Assembly: GCA_022606425.2 (NCBI GenBank)
Contig: JAHDVF020000192.1
Coordinates: 248,001-312,000, forward strand
Length of the DNA: 64,000 bases
From: Lepidostoma basale
Taxonomy: Eukaryota; Arthropoda; Insecta; Trichoptera; Lepidostomatidae
Direction of reading: 5' to 3'
Shown here: one piece after another, positions 63,225 through 64,000 of the stretch
Numbering within the stretch: position 1 is the first letter of the stretch
Layout: each line of letters begins with the position of its first letter
The notes under the pieces: model-generated
The model's database searches: none
What the model saw: the letters and a program-made list of their open reading frames with translations, nothing else
What the model was told of the DNA's origin: nothing
Program-made: the position numbers and the translations under genes

Positions 63225-63320
63225 AACACGAATAGTTATTAATTCGAAAACGATTGTTTTCTACAAGTTTTATTTTATGACATGTTTCACCATGCTGTAG
63301 CATTATCAAATGCCATTCTT
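63225..63320 (-). repeat. PLE-5 end
   Basis: The minus strand reads TTGATAATGC, TACA, GCATGGTGAAACATGTC, with a perfect AUGC/GCAU stem before GAAA. The box is UUGAUAA, as in the 60206-60366 foldback. Confidence 0.5.
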
Positions 63321-63431
63321 AAAAAAGACAAAGACTTATTAACATACTTTTTCTCACTCGTCAAATAATTCAAACACTTTATTATTTTCAATATATTTTC
63401 TACGCGTGGTGTTTAACCCGCGAATTTACCC

Positions 63432-63812
63432 GCAGATAACTAACTAACTATCTAACCATCACGCCGTTTCCCCGGAGGGGTAGGCAGAGAGGATGGACTG
63501 CGACACTTTTCTTTCCTGACATATTTCTCTCGCTTCCTCAACATTCATACATCGTGTCATGCACGCGCGTCGATTTCTCTGACTCCTCACATGGCCGACA
63601 TTCAATATTTGATTTATTTGATGGTGCCACTACTTGTATATATCTTTTAAACCATTCTTCCCTCATCCATTCGTTCCATATGTTATTCATCCGCCGTACA
63701 TTACTTTTTACTTCATTATTAGATATTTTATCATACATTGGTTTTCCACACAATCTTCTTAGTTATCTCATTTCTACAGCATTTATCCTACTTTCATCCT
63801 TCTTTTGCCCGC
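63432..63812 (-). mobile_element. RTE A/C mosaic 3' fragment
   Basis: The outer ends are RTE-C-like (CCGTTTCCCCGGAGGGGTAG; ACTACTTGTATATATC, CATCCGCCGTACATTAC). The middle (about 63505-63630) is exact RTE-A (TTCCTGACATATTTCTCTCG, GACTCCTCACATGGCCGACA). The tail is TTAG. Confidence 0.75.
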
Positions 63813-64000
63813 AGGTAATGTGTTAAATTGCTTACTCGTGTTAAAAAAGGTACTAGATACTCCGCCGAATTATTTATTTTGAGAGGAGTGTATCTTTTAT
63901 AGCGCATGCGTAGTTTGTTACTTTAAAAAGCCGTTTTTATATTGTTGATGAGCAATCCTTGCCCATTTATATCGGAGCACGCCCCGACAGAAATAACCGC

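Noticed and set aside
1..64000. CRISPR arrays, operons, prokaryotic defence systems
   Set aside because: No regularly spaced short direct repeats, no compact gene arrangement, and spliced, transposon-rich eukaryotic sequence throughout.

Overview
The window looks like a non-coding stretch of a lepidopteran (butterfly or moth) nuclear genome. It is AT-rich, has no prokaryotic gene layout, and is packed with transposable-element remains. The Lepidoptera call is an inference from the element mix: a cecropia-type mariner, many 5'-truncated LINE tails, tRNA-derived SINEs and Penelope-like termini. The only host coding sequence I can defend is one exon at 59220-59451 (+). It encodes part of the discoidin (F5/8 type C) domain of a discoidin domain receptor, with good splice sites. 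Most of the window is therefore probably intron or flank of that gene.

LINEs. The commonest repeat is the last 50-480 bp of an RTE-like LINE, in about 30 copies on both strands. The stop codon is followed almost at once by a tetranucleotide tail. I name three subfamilies: RTE-A (tail TTAG), RTE-B (tail TTTG) and RTE-C. Seven further LINE C-terminal or 3' families occur: LINE-A (CR1-like), LINE-B to LINE-G, and a Jockey-type element. Short non-autonomous elements are SINE-1 (tRNA head, two alternative 3' tails 1a and 1b), SINE-2 (another tRNA head), SINE-R (its own head fused to the RTE-A tail), a 246-bp poly(A) element, and two unclassified repeats, R3 and R4.

DNA transposons. There is a mariner with an intact reading frame (1023-2300) inside a LINE-A copy, with the matching empty site at 6410-6411. 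A Transib/RAG1-like element (47875-49604) has CGGCG duplications and lacks its catalytic core. A hAT element (39493-39742) has a perfect 8-bp duplication. Others are a second hAT-type element (62824-63167), a 688-bp TTAA-flanked foldback (17301-17988), and TIR elements at 24173-24577 and 49939-50220.

Ribozyme-like termini. Scattered through the window are at least six families of short units with hammerhead-like folds: CUGANGA-type box, stem-loop, GAAA, 3-bp stem III, GUC. They fit the terminal repeats of Penelope-like elements (PLE-1 to PLE-8 here). Many are inverted pairs that form long foldbacks (34958-35232, 51445-51690, 45575-46130, 60206-60366). This is the most unusual feature of the window.

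Single-copy, often GC-richer islands (for example near 6760, 14400, 16420, 19600, 23700, 25920, 30330, 31250, 38940, 46350 and 50800) separate the repeats and are the best places to look for regulatory DNA. Relationships are mainly parasitic: SINE-R appears to use the RTE machinery through a shared 3' end, and insertions nest inside older insertions. No clade was confirmed by database search.
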